A stretch of 41,251 nucleotides of DNA from Zoogloea sp. (GTDB lineage Bacteria > Pseudomonadota > Gammaproteobacteria > Burkholderiales > Rhodocyclaceae), in contig WBTZ01000029.1 of NCBI GenBank assembly GCA_009026175.1, forward strand, positions 1-41,251, in the 5' to 3' direction. Position 1 is the first letter of the stretch, and each line of letters opens with the position of its first letter. Below the pieces are notes generated by a model. That model did no database searches, was not told the origin of the DNA, and saw only the letters and a list, made by a program, of their open reading frames with translations. This document shows positions 1 to 7,628 of this stretch, piece after piece. Both the position numbers and the translations under genes were made by a program.

Positions 1-104
1 GGGATGTAGGGGCGGTTTTCTTTTTTTCCACCTTGAATTGGCCGGGATTTTCCCACAGGCTTGGACCGGTGGATCTTCCGCCGCCGCCCCGCCCACATGT
101 CGAT

Positions 105-578
105 TTACGACATGCTCTCCCGCGGCTCGCACCGAACCTCCGTCTTCACCGAATTGGCGATGAAGCACTCCTCGTGCGCCCGGTGATGGAGCTCGTCCAG
201 CTCGGCTCTGGTCGGCTGCCTGTCCCCCGAGAAACGCACTTCAGGGCGCAGGGTGACGACGGTCATCATCAGCTTGCCCTCCGCATTCCTGGCCATCACC
301 CCCTCGGCCGCGTCGTGGTAATGATCGACGATGAAGCCCTGGTCGGCGGCGATGTAGAGGAACCACAGCATGTGGCAACTCGACAGGGACGCGACGAAGG
401 CCTCCTCCGGATCGACGGCATCGATTGCCGAGCCGGGCGCGGGGACGACATGGGGCGACGACGAGCCGGCGACGTCAATGCCGCCATCGAAGCGGAGGAC
501 GTGCTTGCGGCTGTAGCGGTTGTCGATGAACTTCTGGCCGTCGCGGGACCAGATCACTTCTGCGGTGTAGAGGGCCAT
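105..578 (-). CDS. OsmC family peroxide-resistance-like protein
   Basis: 157 residues from the ATG at 578. The OsmC/Ohr fold is suggested by the length and by the two spaced cysteines: Cys68 in LSSCHMLWFL and Cys138 in HEECFIANS. In this family these form the redox pair that reduces organic hydroperoxides in the cytoplasm. The reading frame stays open for 88 codons upstream, but that part runs antisense-like through a decayed acetyltransferase 3' end and carries no OsmC sequence, so the internal ATG is preferred. The stop is TAA at 105-107. Neighbours upstream on the same strand are a GNAT remnant and a lipoprotein, with no evident functional link. Family assignment is fairly sure; the substrate is not known. 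Confidence 0.85.
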   Translation of the reverse strand: MALYTAEVIWSRDGQKFIDNRYSRKHVLRFDGGIDVAGSSSPHVVPAPGSAIDAVDPEEAFVASLSSCHMLWFLYIAADQGFIVDHYHDAAEGVMARNAEGKLMMTVVTLRPEVRFSGDRQPTRAELDELHHRAHEECFIANSVKTEVRCEPRESMS

Positions 579-599
579 GGGAGTGTCCAGGAGTCCATC

Positions 600-760
600 G
601 GGGATCAGCGCTTTGTCATCAGGAAGTATGGACCATCGGGCCCGGTTTCTTCCCGAAGCGCGTTCCAGCCTTGGGATGCATAGAACTCCAGGGCCTGGGT
701 GTGTGTGCAGGGGGCTTGGAGAAATACCTGGCGTAGCCTGCCAGCAACGCTCGCCCCACT
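600..760 (-). pseudogene. Decayed 3' end of a GNAT acetyltransferase gene (second copy)
   Basis: Positions 600-702 match 2926-3028, the 3' end of the intact acetyltransferase gene, with about 6 mismatches in 103 bp and no gap. The stop codon (605-607) is in the equivalent place. Beyond 702 the similarity continues patchily to about 760 (AGCCTGCCAGCA is shared) after a deletion of roughly 20 bp. No start and no full domain remain, so this is a relic of a duplication or of recombination between two copies. It lies between the lipoprotein gene and the OsmC-like gene. Confidence 0.75.
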
Positions 761-762
761 GC

Positions 763-1143
763 TCAGCCACCCTCCTGCGCACCAATGATGGAATGCAATT
801 CCTGGCTCTCGGTTTCGGAGAGGCTGCGCTGATGCTGACCAACCGTGATCACCTTCTTCATGAGGTTGGCCGAGGTCTTTGTGTCATCCGCATGATTGAT
901 CCAGACAAGGCGTGATGGCTGGTAGGTGGCCATGACCGGATGCCAGCCCCATCGATGGCTCTGGAGCCAGTCAGATAGTTTTTTCACTTGCTCGGGGTCG
1001 AGTTGCTGCGCGGTAGCTTGCGGCTTGCCGTCTTGCCAATGAGTGACGTTTGCCGATTTGACGGGAGGGAAGGCTTTGTAACACCCAACCAGCAGGATGC
1101 ACAGGGAGGCAATTGCAAGGGAGCGGCAGCAACTGTTATTCAT
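763..1143 (-). CDS. Small putative lipoprotein
   Basis: 126 residues with a signal sequence and lipobox: a hydrophobic stretch (residues 8-20) ending in LLVGC, with the lipidated cysteine at position 21. The mature part is soluble and has no motif that I recognise (WQDGKPQATAQQLD, then a Trp-rich segment SHRWGWHPVMATY). It would be exported and anchored in the inner or outer membrane. Starts at ATG 1143; a gap of about 54 bp separates it from the upstream 157-residue gene on the same strand. I do not recognise a function. The lipoprotein call is good; everything else is open. Confidence 0.6.
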   Translation of the reverse strand: MNNSCCRSLAIASLCILLVGCYKAFPPVKSANVTHWQDGKPQATAQQLDPEQVKKLSDWLQSHRWGWHPVMATYQPSRLVWINHADDTKTSANLMKKVITVGQHQRSLSETESQELHSIIGAQEGG

Positions 1144-1197
1144 GTGATCAGAGCGGGGGGCGTGCGGTTTTTCGCCCCGTTCAGGTTCTGCTCCGCG

Positions 1198-1671
1198 TTA
1201 GACGGCATTGCGATAGTGCTTCCGAATGGCGGTCAGCGTACTGCCCATGACCGGACCAAATGGCGACGCCAATGCTAACAGTGCTGGGAATGCACGGCTG
1301 AGCCCTGGATGGACCTCTGTGGTTTGGGTTGCTTCAACCAAAGTGAGCAGTAGCCAGAGTGCGCAGTCAATCGATTCCTCCTCGGATTGGCGCTCTGCAA
1401 TCGCGACTGCAGTAGGGATTAGCGCGTACGCGATATGGGGTTGAATACAGGGTGTAAGGTCGTCAAACAGACCATAGGTGCCTCCTTCATCGTGGATGAT
1501 CGGGAGCCCCCAGCCCATCATTCGTTCTGAAAACAATGAGTCAAGAGCTGCACTGTTTCCTTCGAGTACCGCCGGTAAGTGTTCTTTGCCGTGAGAGAGT
1601 ACGAAGTGCAAGGCGGCACCTTCCGAGGTTGAGGTGAAGATGACGGCTTGAACTGATGATCTCCAAATCAA
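1198..1671 (-). CDS. Hypothetical protein, partner of the NYN-domain gene
   Basis: 157 residues reading from a TTG at 1671, only 7 nt past the stop of the NYN-LOTUS gene and preceded by AAGAGAAGC, which could serve as ribosome binding site. The two are therefore probably co-transcribed and translationally coupled. The protein is acidic, with helical stretches such as EESIDCALWLLLTLVEATQ near residues 97-115; there is no signal peptide or membrane segment and no family that I recognise. A small immunity- or chaperone-like role next to an RNase-like protein would be a guess. Coding status is supported by the unbroken frame and the tight spacing. Confidence 0.55.
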   Translation of the reverse strand: MIWRSSVQAVIFTSTSEGAALHFVLSHGKEHLPAVLEGNSAALDSLFSERMMGWGLPIIHDEGGTYGLFDDLTPCIQPHIAYALIPTAVAIAERQSEEESIDCALWLLLTLVEATQTTEVHPGLSRAFPALLALASPFGPVMGSTLTAIRKHYRNAV

Positions 1672-1677
1672 GCAAAT

Positions 1678-2430
1678 TCAGCTTCTCTTGGGGCGAACAT
1701 AAAGTACCCGGTTGTTGCTTCCTGGTGCTAAGCGTTCATCAGTGACAAAAAGATCAATGCGGGCTTTGACGAGATCCGATAGCTTTTTGAATCCGTAAAG
1801 CCGTGAATCAAAGTCAGGCTGGATCTTCTGCAGGTAGCTGCCAAGTGTTCCGAGGTGTGACCAGCCAGAGTCGTCAGCAGAGCTTTCCATCGCCTCCAGC
1901 AGGAATCTCTCCGGAAACACTGGTTGTCGTAGATCACTGTTTGCTGTGTTTGTTGCAGTTTCAGATGAAGGCGCCGACTGTTCACTGGAGGCGGGGGGGC
2001 GAAGGACTTCGGTGAATATAAACCTGTGGCATGCATTCCGGAAAGCCTCAGGTGTCTTCTGTTCTCCGAAGCCATAGACCTGAAGGCCCTCTTCGCGAAG
2101 TCGTACAGCCAAACCCGTAAAGTCGCTATCGCTTGTTACCAGGCAAAACCCGTCGAAACGTCGAGTGTACAGGAGGTCCATGGCATCGATGATCATCGTG
2201 CTATCAGTAGCGTTCTTTCCTGACGTATATGCAAATTGTTGTACTGGCTTTATTGAGTGTTTATTTAGAAATTTTTTCCAAGAAGAGCTGCTCGTTGATG
2301 TGAAGTCACCATAGATTCGACGAACAGAAGCTTCGCCAAATTTGGCGACCTCTTCCAGTAACGCCTCGATCACCGCTGCTTGGGCGTTGTCAGCGTCTAT
2401 AAGCACTGCAAGTATTTTCGAAGGTTCCAT
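1678..2430 (-). CDS. NYN domain (PIN-like RNase) protein with C-terminal OST-HTH/LOTUS domain
   Basis: 250 residues. Residues 5-150 form a NYN/LabA-type PIN-like domain: LIDADNAQ (acidic Asp12 and Asp14), ATDSTMIIDAMDLLY, and LVTSDSDFTGL, which supply the conserved acidic metal-binding residues of this nuclease superfamily. After a Ser/Thr-rich linker (about 150-170), residues 175-250 look like an OST-HTH/LOTUS RNA-binding domain (FLLEAMESS, GTLGSYLQK, YGFKKLSDLVK). Such proteins are predicted RNases acting on structured RNA; the bacterial role is mostly unknown. Starts at ATG 2430 with a weak ribosome binding site. The next gene follows 7 nt after the stop. Domain call is firm; the biological role is not known. 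Confidence 0.85.
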   Translation of the reverse strand: MEPSKILAVLIDADNAQAAVIEALLEEVAKFGEASVRRIYGDFTSTSSSSWKKFLNKHSIKPVQQFAYTSGKNATDSTMIIDAMDLLYTRRFDGFCLVTSDSDFTGLAVRLREEGLQVYGFGEQKTPEAFRNACHRFIFTEVLRPPASSEQSAPSSETATNTANSDLRQPVFPERFLLEAMESSADDSGWSHLGTLGSYLQKIQPDFDSRLYGFKKLSDLVKARIDLFVTDERLAPGSNNRVLYVRPKRS

Positions 2431-2505
2431 CTTGACTGAAAGGGGGGGCTGAAGGTGGTCGAAGTGGCAGGCTGCAGGTACTGCCTGCTATGGACTGACA
2501 CTGCC

Positions 2506-2877
2506 CTAAGTCGCCCATTGGGCTAAATGAAGCAGCACGCCTGACGGATCCCAGACGTAGGTCACCAGGGCTCCGTACGGCTCGTCCTTGGGCGGCATGA
2601 CGCGGACTCCGGGAAAGCGGTTTGAAGCAGCGAGTTCCGTGAGCTTGCGGAAGCAGTCCATCGCATCCTGCACGGACACATGAAGCATGCAGTTCTCAGC
2701 CCATTCCTTTGCATAGTGGCGCTGTAGGTAGAGCCTATGGTTCGCAAGGGCAAACAGTGCGAGGTTCTCGTCAGACCATTCCAGCTCAAAACCCAGTGCC
2801 AGGTAGAAGTCTTTGGACAGACTGAAATCGAAGGCGGGGACGAAGCTGCGGAGGTCGCTTGCCTGAAGGTCAATCAA
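2506..2877 (-). CDS. VOC (glyoxalase/bleomycin-resistance-like) family protein
   Basis: 123 residues if started at the TTG at 2877, which is preceded by CGGGAGAACACC and begins LIDLQASDLRSFVPAFDF. The open frame continues upstream to 3042, but that part overlaps the GNAT gene in another frame and has no VOC sequence, so it is not used. The body has the beta-alpha-beta-beta-beta pattern of VOC proteins (SLSKDFYLALGFELEWSDEN, then YVWDPSGVLLHLAQW at the end with a metal-site-like H). A metal-dependent enzyme or a drug-binding protein is possible. It sits 53 bp behind the GNAT gene on the same strand, probably in one transcript. Substrate unknown. Confidence 0.7.
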   Translation of the reverse strand: MIDLQASDLRSFVPAFDFSLSKDFYLALGFELEWSDENLALFALANHRLYLQRHYAKEWAENCMLHVSVQDAMDCFRKLTELAASNRFPGVRVMPPKDEPYGALVTYVWDPSGVLLHLAQWAT

Positions 2878-2930
2878 GGTGTTCTCCCGCGGTGGTTTCT
2901 CGGGCTGCAGTGACGGGATTCTGCTGGGGA

Positions 2931-3536
2931 TCAGCGCTTTGTCATCAGGAAGTATGGACCATCGGGCCCGGTTTCTTCCCGGAGAGTGCTCCAGCCCTGG
3001 GATGCATAGAACTGCAGGGCCTGGGTGTTTGCCTTCATGCACTTGAGTGTCGGCGGCCCGGAGAAGTGCTTTGCGCAGCCTGCCAGCAGTGCCCGGCCCA
3101 CGCCTTTGCGCGTGAAGGACGGATGCACGAACAGGTTGTGCAGGAAGCTGTCGGGCTCCCAGATGGAGGCGAAGCCGAGGATTGCCCCATTGCCCTCTGC
3201 AACCAGAATCCGCTCGCCGTCCGTATGAATGTCGAAATCGCCAGCCTGGAACGACTCGATCGCGCTCCAGGTGAAGGCGGCATTCCGGGACGCGAGGTAT
3301 AGGAGGCGAAGGGCGGCCCGATCGGCTTCTTCGAACTCGCGGATGGTGATGTTGATGGGAGGGGCGGTCTCCTGCTGCGGCTTCGCAACAGGATTACGGC
3401 GCGGTGTGATGGCCGCGTGGAATTGATCAAACTGCGTGATCAGCTTGACAATGGATTTGTCGAGCAGATCAATCTCGGCATCCACGTCTGTCGTGCCGCC
3501 GGGTTCGGCTGGATGGAGATCGTTCTTCATTTTCAT
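2931..3536 (-). CDS. GNAT family N-acetyltransferase
   Basis: 201 residues. The first 60 are a polar extension with no recognised domain. Residues 62-201 are a GNAT domain: ITIREFEEADRAAL at the start, LFVHPSFTRKGVGRALL carrying the acetyl-CoA pyrophosphate-binding RxGxG loop near 136-143, and NTQALQFYASQGW as the usual C-terminal helix/strand. It transfers an acetyl group to an unknown small-molecule or protein amine in the cytosol. Starts at ATG 3536. Its last ~100 bp are duplicated at 600-702. It is followed 53 bp on by the VOC gene, a common pairing among small accessory genes. Confidence 0.85.
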   Translation of the reverse strand: MKMKNDLHPAEPGGTTDVDAEIDLLDKSIVKLITQFDQFHAAITPRRNPVAKPQQETAPPINITIREFEEADRAALRLLYLASRNAAFTWSAIESFQAGDFDIHTDGERILVAEGNGAILGFASIWEPDSFLHNLFVHPSFTRKGVGRALLAGCAKHFSGPPTLKCMKANTQALQFYASQGWSTLREETGPDGPYFLMTKR

Positions 3537-3678
3537 GCTGGTCTCGGGCTTCTCTGTGCTTTTCGCCTTGGATTGCTGCGGCGATATTCACATTTCATGG
3601 CCCGGCCGACTATGAACTGCTTCACTTTGCCATCTGGCTCCCGCCACCTGCAGTTGCCGGATGGCTTTGTGCGACGGC

Positions 3679-4044
3679 TCAGCTCGATGCCACCGGCTTG
3701 GTGACGCGCCTGGGGCGGTTGCGTTCGGATTTCTTCTTGAGGCCGAGGGCGGCGATCTGGTCGGAGTCGGCACCGTAGATGACCATCGCTTCGTCCTTCA
3801 CGCCGAGGATGATGCGGTGGAATTCGGCGCGGGCGAGGAGGGCGTTGCTGCGGGCCGTGGCGAGGGCCGCTTCGGCGAGGGTCAAGGCGGTTTCGGCCTG
3901 GTTCAGGGCGTTGAGCGCGCCTTCGGCCGAGGCGAGGCTGAAGTCCGGGTTGTGCGCCTTGTAATCGGCCATGCCGGTGAGGGCGCGGAAGGTGTCGATG
4001 TCTGCGTCGAGCTGCTGGGGCGAGATGCGGGCGGTGCTGGTCAT
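3679..4044 (-). CDS. Hypothetical protein, 121 residues, helical
   Basis: Starts at ATG 4044 with a good ribosome binding site (AAGGAGACAGC before ATG). The frame stays open upstream to 4338, but that extension runs through an AT-rich probable promoter stretch and a 21-bp tandem repeat and is unlikely to be translated. The product has an Ala/Leu-rich helical middle (residues about 38-70, with LNQAETALTLAEAALATARS) that could form a coiled coil, and a basic C-terminus (LKKKSERNRPRRV). There is no signal peptide and no recognised family. It resembles small DNA- or surface-associated helical proteins in composition only. Function unknown. Confidence 0.6.
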   Translation of the reverse strand: MTSTARISPQQLDADIDTFRALTGMADYKAHNPDFSLASAEGALNALNQAETALTLAEAALATARSNALLARAEFHRIILGVKDEAMVIYGADSDQIAALGLKKKSERNRPRRVTKPVASS

Positions 4045-4219
4045 GCTGTCTCCTTGTGGTGTTGTCCGATGGATCCTCGGTGGGTGGACATTACATGTCC
4101 GATTACCTTTATGGCATATATTAATGTCATTTTTTTGTTGTGGGGAAGGGCTTGAGGATCGCTGCCGGTGGCAAGTACAGGAGTCCGTACAGGCCGGGAC
4201 TCGCTCCTGCTGGATCGAT

Positions 4220-4406
4220 CGCGAGGGCTGCGAAGACAATTCGCAGGGCTGTGGGAAGGATTCACAGGGCTGCGTGAAGGATTCGCAGGGCTGCGTGAAG
4301 GATTCGCAGGGCTGCGTGAAGGATCCGCAGGGCTGCATGAAGGATCCGCAGGGCTGTGGGAAGGATTCACAGGGCTGTGGGAAGGATTCACAGCCCTGTG
4401 AGGGTG
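4220..4406. repeat. 21-bp tandem repeat (minisatellite)
   Basis: Seven units of 21 bp, 4239-4385, with consensus ATTCGCAGGGCTGYGKGAAGG, plus a degenerate eighth unit (4386-4406) and a partial one before (about 4220-4238). The units differ at a few positions: TTC/TCC, CGC/CAC, GCGTGA/GTGGGA. The GCAGGGCTGC or CACAGGGCTGTG part of each unit is itself an inverted repeat with a 2-nt loop, so each unit can form a small hairpin. Because 21 is a multiple of 3 the array is open in several frames, which creates spurious heptapeptide-repeat ORFs on both strands. Confidence 0.9.
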
Positions 4407-5110
4407 ATTGCAGGGGTGTGCGTAAGGGGCAGGGCAGGGAAGGGGCGGCTTATCGGCCATAACGGCCGTTGGCCCATCGGCCGGTGTCAGGCAGCAATCT
4501 GGCGCAGACCTGCCGTTCAGCGTCTGATGACTTGGAACGGCAGCTTCTTCATCTGATGAATACGTGCTACCGACCCATTCGAGCCGTTGGAGCTACGGCG
4601 AGCCGAAAGCCTGCTATCCAGCCTAAAGCCGCCGCCTAGTGAAATGAGACGTGGCTGGGGTCGAATCTTTGCTTGTTTATTTGAGACCCCCAGCAAGTGA
4701 ACCGACGAAGCAGCGTAGTCCACGCCCGCGATGCGTTCCCAGGTGCATTGCGTCAGGCCACCGCCTGGTTGATCGCACGCAGCCAGGGGCGTGGCCTCGG
4801 GCACGGCGGGGAAGATCCATTCATCGGTGTAACGGTCGCGCGACGCGCGCAATGCGGGCTGGGGGTCGTCCGCGCCAGAGCATGTCGGTCTCCATTTCTC
4901 GGTTGCGCCCTGATGGGTCGCGGTCAAATGGTCGTCGCCGGTGCCAGTCGCGGACAAACGATTAATCCCGGTCGAGTCGGATGGAGATAGCGGGAGAGAT
5001 CGCCCGAAAGTGGGGCTATTCTTAGAAGGGATCGGGAGGCAGAGTCGCCGAATCGATTCGCCGACGCCACTGCCAGGACAAATCAAAACGAGTAAGTCCG
5101 AATAGTCGAA
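4407..5110. other. About 700 bp without a supported gene
   Basis: A 214-codon frame on the minus strand (4517-5161) crosses this stretch, but its composition is unlike a protein, it has no motif and it overlaps the start of the plus-strand gene at 5111. I see no RNA gene or mobile element. The region may hold remains of decayed genes and the promoter of the downstream cyclic-nucleotide-binding gene. Confidence 0.4.
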
Positions 5111-5605
5111 ATGGAAAAAATCGACGGCACGCGCCTGCTGGAAAGTCCAGGAGTCGGTCATTTCAAGACCGGCTCGACATTCGGGGCGCTGAGCAATGAA
5201 GCGGTCGCGTTTCTCCTCAGCAAGGGCCGGGTATTTTCCTTGTCAGACGGCGATAAGGTGTTCTATGCGAACGAGCCGGCAAGCTGCTTCTATGTCGTGC
5301 TCGAAGGCTCGGTCAATTATTTCCACGACCTCAAAGATACGGAAGTTCTAATCCGCACGGCGAACTTTGGCGACACAGTGGGCTATGTGTCGATGATCGG
5401 ACTATTCGACCGCATCGGAATTGCGAAATCGCGCGGCTCGTCCCTAGTGCTCGAGATCTCCTCGGACCTGTTCTATCAGATGCACATCGACTATCCGTTC
5501 GACTTCGGCATCGTGATGCTGAATCTCACGCGCAACATGGCACGAACCATTCGCGCTGTTACGACGCAGTACGCCACGGCCTGTGTTGGCCATCCGATCC
5601 CCTAG
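5111..5605 (+). CDS. Cyclic-nucleotide-binding-domain protein without DNA-binding domain
   Basis: 164 residues from ATG 5111. Residues about 25-150 have the Crp/cNMP-binding beta-roll: FLLSKGRVFSLSDGDKVFYANEPASCFYVVLEGSVNYFH gives the typical strand-glycine-strand pattern, followed by TANFGDTVGYVSMIG in the position of the phosphate-binding cassette. The arginine of true cAMP-binding cassettes is not obvious. No helix-turn-helix follows (family regulators run to about 220 residues), so it probably acts as a stand-alone sensor. It ends about 240 bp before the convergent LysR gene. Ligand and partner unknown. Confidence 0.7.
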   Translation: MEKIDGTRLLESPGVGHFKTGSTFGALSNEAVAFLLSKGRVFSLSDGDKVFYANEPASCFYVVLEGSVNYFHDLKDTEVLIRTANFGDTVGYVSMIGLFDRIGIAKSRGSSLVLEISSDLFYQMHIDYPFDFGIVMLNLTRNMARTIRAVTTQYATACVGHPIP

Positions 5606-5690
5606 GAACGCTGCATCTACCGTTCTCGCTCGCGGGCAACATCCGTGCGCAGTGGTCGTCCTGCGAACCAACCTACTTGCGGGTGACGAA

Positions 5691-5706
5691 CAGGCCCTCG
5701 GGCCTG
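5691..5706. terminator. Inverted repeat between convergent genes
   Basis: CAGGCCC-TC-GGGCCTG is a perfect 7-bp inverted repeat with a 2-nt centre, lying between the 3' ends of the cyclic-nucleotide-binding gene and the LysR gene. There is no T-run, so termination is only a guess. A frame on the plus strand with a good ribosome binding site (AAGGAGAACACC before ATG 5778) also lies here, but it runs antisense into lysR and looks like the cut-off start of a lost gene. Confidence 0.3.
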
Positions 5707-5845
5707 AACGTCAATTGGAGAACCCCGAGTTCCCCGCCCGGGACGGGTGTTCCCTTTCTTTCCCGAAGGAGAACACCATGTCTGCATTTTCCGTTAGAAG
5801 TGCGTCGCGGCATCTCCATTTCTGTTTCTTCTTCCTCGGGCTTGC

Positions 5846-6745
5846 TCAGCGAGCCTTCACCAGCTCCCCGATGGTCTCCCGGATGAGTTCGATTATGGCC
5901 TGCTGCGTCAGCGTGGCCGGCCGCTTGGAACTGACGGCCAGCGACAACCTGCTGCGGATGGGGGGTTCGATGATCGGCCGCATGGAAAGGGTAGCGGCCT
6001 TCTCCGAGGTGGAAACCGCGTACTTCGACAGAATCGCGCAGCCCGCGCCGTCGGCCACCAGGTCGAGGATGGCGGGGATGCTGTCGATCTCCAGCGTGAT
6101 ACCAGGATGACAGCCGATATTGGCCAGTTCCGTCTCCACCAACATGCGGATCGCATTGGGCCGCCTGGGGATCACCAGCGGCTTCCCGGCCACCTCCCGC
6201 AGGGGAATTGGCGTGCACGCCGAGCCGCCCAACTTACGCTCCACTAGATACAGGTCTTCCTCCAGCAAGGGCGTGGTATCCAGATCCGGGGAGGGCACGG
6301 CGTTGTAGAGCAGGGCCACGTCCAGCCCGCCCGTGATCAGCGAATGCTGCATGGTGACCGACAGGCCCTCGCTGATGGACAGGGAAGCGTCGGGCATGCG
6401 GGCGCGGAAAGCCCGTGTGAGCGGTACCGTCAGAACCTTCGAAAGACTGGGCGGCAGGCCCAGGGCCACCCGCCCCACCGGGGCGCCGCGCAGGCGCGCC
6501 ATCTCTTCGCGGGCCCGGTCGACTTGATACAGGATGCCGCGCGCGTGCTCCAGCAGCACCTTCCCCGCATCGGTGGTGGCGACGCCGCGGCCGTTACGCA
6601 CCAGCAGGTTCTGGCGCAGCTCCACTTCCAGCAGGCGCACCTGCCGGCTCAGAGCCGGTTGCGCGATGTCCAGGGCTATGGAGGCCCGGGTGAAGCTGCC
6701 AAGCTCGGCGACCCGGACGAAGTACTCCAGTTGCTTGAGGTCCAT
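5846..6745 (-). CDS. LysR-type transcriptional regulator, divergent from the lig operon
   Basis: 299 residues. Residues 1-60 are the winged helix-turn-helix (MDLKQLEYFVRVAELGSFTR, AQPALSRQVRLLE). Residues 90-290 are the periplasmic-binding-protein-like effector domain (GRVALGLPPSLSKVLTVPL, DVALLYNA). The gene is divergent from the protocatechuate operon with a 106-bp gap holding an inverted repeat, the classic LTTR arrangement, so it probably controls that operon and itself. The effector may be protocatechuate or a pathway intermediate such as 2-pyrone-4,6-dicarboxylate (inference). ATG at 6745; nothing odd in length. Confidence 0.9.
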   Translation of the reverse strand: MDLKQLEYFVRVAELGSFTRASIALDIAQPALSRQVRLLEVELRQNLLVRNGRGVATTDAGKVLLEHARGILYQVDRAREEMARLRGAPVGRVALGLPPSLSKVLTVPLTRAFRARMPDASLSISEGLSVTMQHSLITGGLDVALLYNAVPSPDLDTTPLLEEDLYLVERKLGGSACTPIPLREVAGKPLVIPRRPNAIRMLVETELANIGCHPGITLEIDSIPAILDLVADGAGCAILSKYAVSTSEKAATLSMRPIIEPPIRSRLSLAVSSKRPATLTQQAIIELIRETIGELVKAR

Positions 6746-6769
6746 GGAGTCAGTGTAGCCGGCAAACCG

Positions 6770-6790
6770 GATAGCTGGCCGCGAGCTATC
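6770..6790. promoter_or_regulatory. Probable LysR binding site in the lysR/lig intergenic region
   Basis: GATAGCT-N7-AGCTATC, a perfect 7-bp inverted repeat with 7-nt spacing, starts 25 bp upstream of the lysR start codon and ends about 60 bp upstream of the first lig-operon gene. It contains the ATA...TAT dyad expected of LTTR recognition sites. No clear sigma-70 boxes were found next to it. Confidence 0.6.
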
Positions 6791-6851
6791 GCAAAGTTCG
6801 ATATCTGCTAGAGCGCCGCAGCCCTATTGAGCGGGAGCCGCCGAGCCCACT

Positions 6852-7628
6852 ATGCGGCCCATGAAAACGACGTTCCCGATCACAGGCATTTCCTCCATGG
6901 CGACCCGCGCGGTCCTGACCGAGCTCGCCGCCGCCTTCAAGCAGCGCTCCGGACAGGTGGTGGCGATCGAATCGGTCGGCGGGCTGGACGCCGCCAGGCG
7001 CGTGCAGGCCGGCGAGGACTTCGATGTCGTGGTGCTGGCCGCCGATGCCATCGACAAGCTCATCGCCGGCGGTCACCTCCTCGCCGGCAGCCGGTTCCAT
7101 CTGGTGCGCTCGGGTGTCGCCGTCGCCGTGCTCGCCGACGCTCCGCGTCCGGACATCGGTTCCGAAGCAGCGATGCGGGAAGCAGTGCTCTCGGCGCGCA
7201 GCATCGGCTATTCGACCGGCCCCAGCGGCGTGCAACTGGCCCGGCTCTTCGAGCGCTGGGGTATCACCGAGCGGATCGCGGAGCGCATCGTCCAGGCGCC
7301 GCCTGGTGTGCCCGTGGGCACGCTGGTGGCGCGTGGCGAAGTCGAACTTGGCTTCCAGCAACTGAGCGAACTCATGGGGCTGCCCGGCATCAGCGTGGTC
7401 GGCCCGCTGCCGCCCGCCATCCAGATCGTCACCACCTTCTCGGCCGGCATCGGCGCCCGCTCGACCCAGGTCGAACGTGTGCGCAGCCTGCTCGACTTCA
7501 TGGCTTCGCCGGTCTGCGCGGAAGCCATTAGGCGCCATGGCATGGAGCCGGCATCGATCCAGCCCAGCCGCCGGCAGGAAGCCCTAGGCACTGACCTCAC
7601 CACCGCCAACAAGGGATACACACGATGA
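6852..7628 (+). CDS. Periplasmic-binding-protein-fold (ModA-like) protein lacking a signal peptide
   Basis: 258 residues. The sequence follows the type II binding-protein fold of molybdate-type SBPs: AVLTELAAAFKQRSGQ, VVLAADAIDKLIAGGHL, YSTGPSGVQLARLFERWGI, and LGFQQLSELM near residues 180-190. The N-terminus (MRPMKTTFPITGISSM) has no hydrophobic signal segment, so it should be cytoplasmic. It is the first gene of the protocatechuate operon and overlaps ligJ by 4 nt (ATGA). There are no ABC permease genes beside it. It may be an enzyme or sensor built on this fold; the operon lacks the tautomerase normally needed before LigJ. A second ATG lies at 6861. Fold call good, function open. Confidence 0.75.
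   Translation: MRPMKTTFPITGISSMATRAVLTELAAAFKQRSGQVVAIESVGGLDAARRVQAGEDFDVVVLAADAIDKLIAGGHLLAGSRFHLVRSGVAVAVLADAPRPDIGSEAAMREAVLSARSIGYSTGPSGVQLARLFERWGITERIAERIVQAPPGVPVGTLVARGEVELGFQQLSELMGLPGISVVGPLPPAIQIVTTFSAGIGARSTQVERVRSLLDFMASPVCAEAIRRHGMEPASIQPSRRQEALGTDLTTANKGYTR

Noticed and set aside
33-683. 216-codon frame on the plus strand at the window start
   Set aside because: It runs antisense to the OsmC-like gene and has no domain; it is a GC-bias shadow.
2878-3042. N-terminal extension of the VOC protein
   Set aside because: It overlaps the GNAT gene on the same strand in a different frame; the VOC domain begins right after the TTG at 2877.
4220-4406. Possible CRISPR array
   Set aside because: The 21-bp units are contiguous with no unique spacers, so it is a tandem repeat.
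4517-5161. 214-codon minus-strand frame
   Set aside because: Composition unlike a protein, no motif, and it overlaps the start of the better-supported plus-strand gene at 5111.
5673-6218. Minus-strand frame ending in LQLTFRPEGLFVTRK behind lysR
   Set aside because: Most of it overlaps lysR in another frame; the free end is too short to call a gene remnant.
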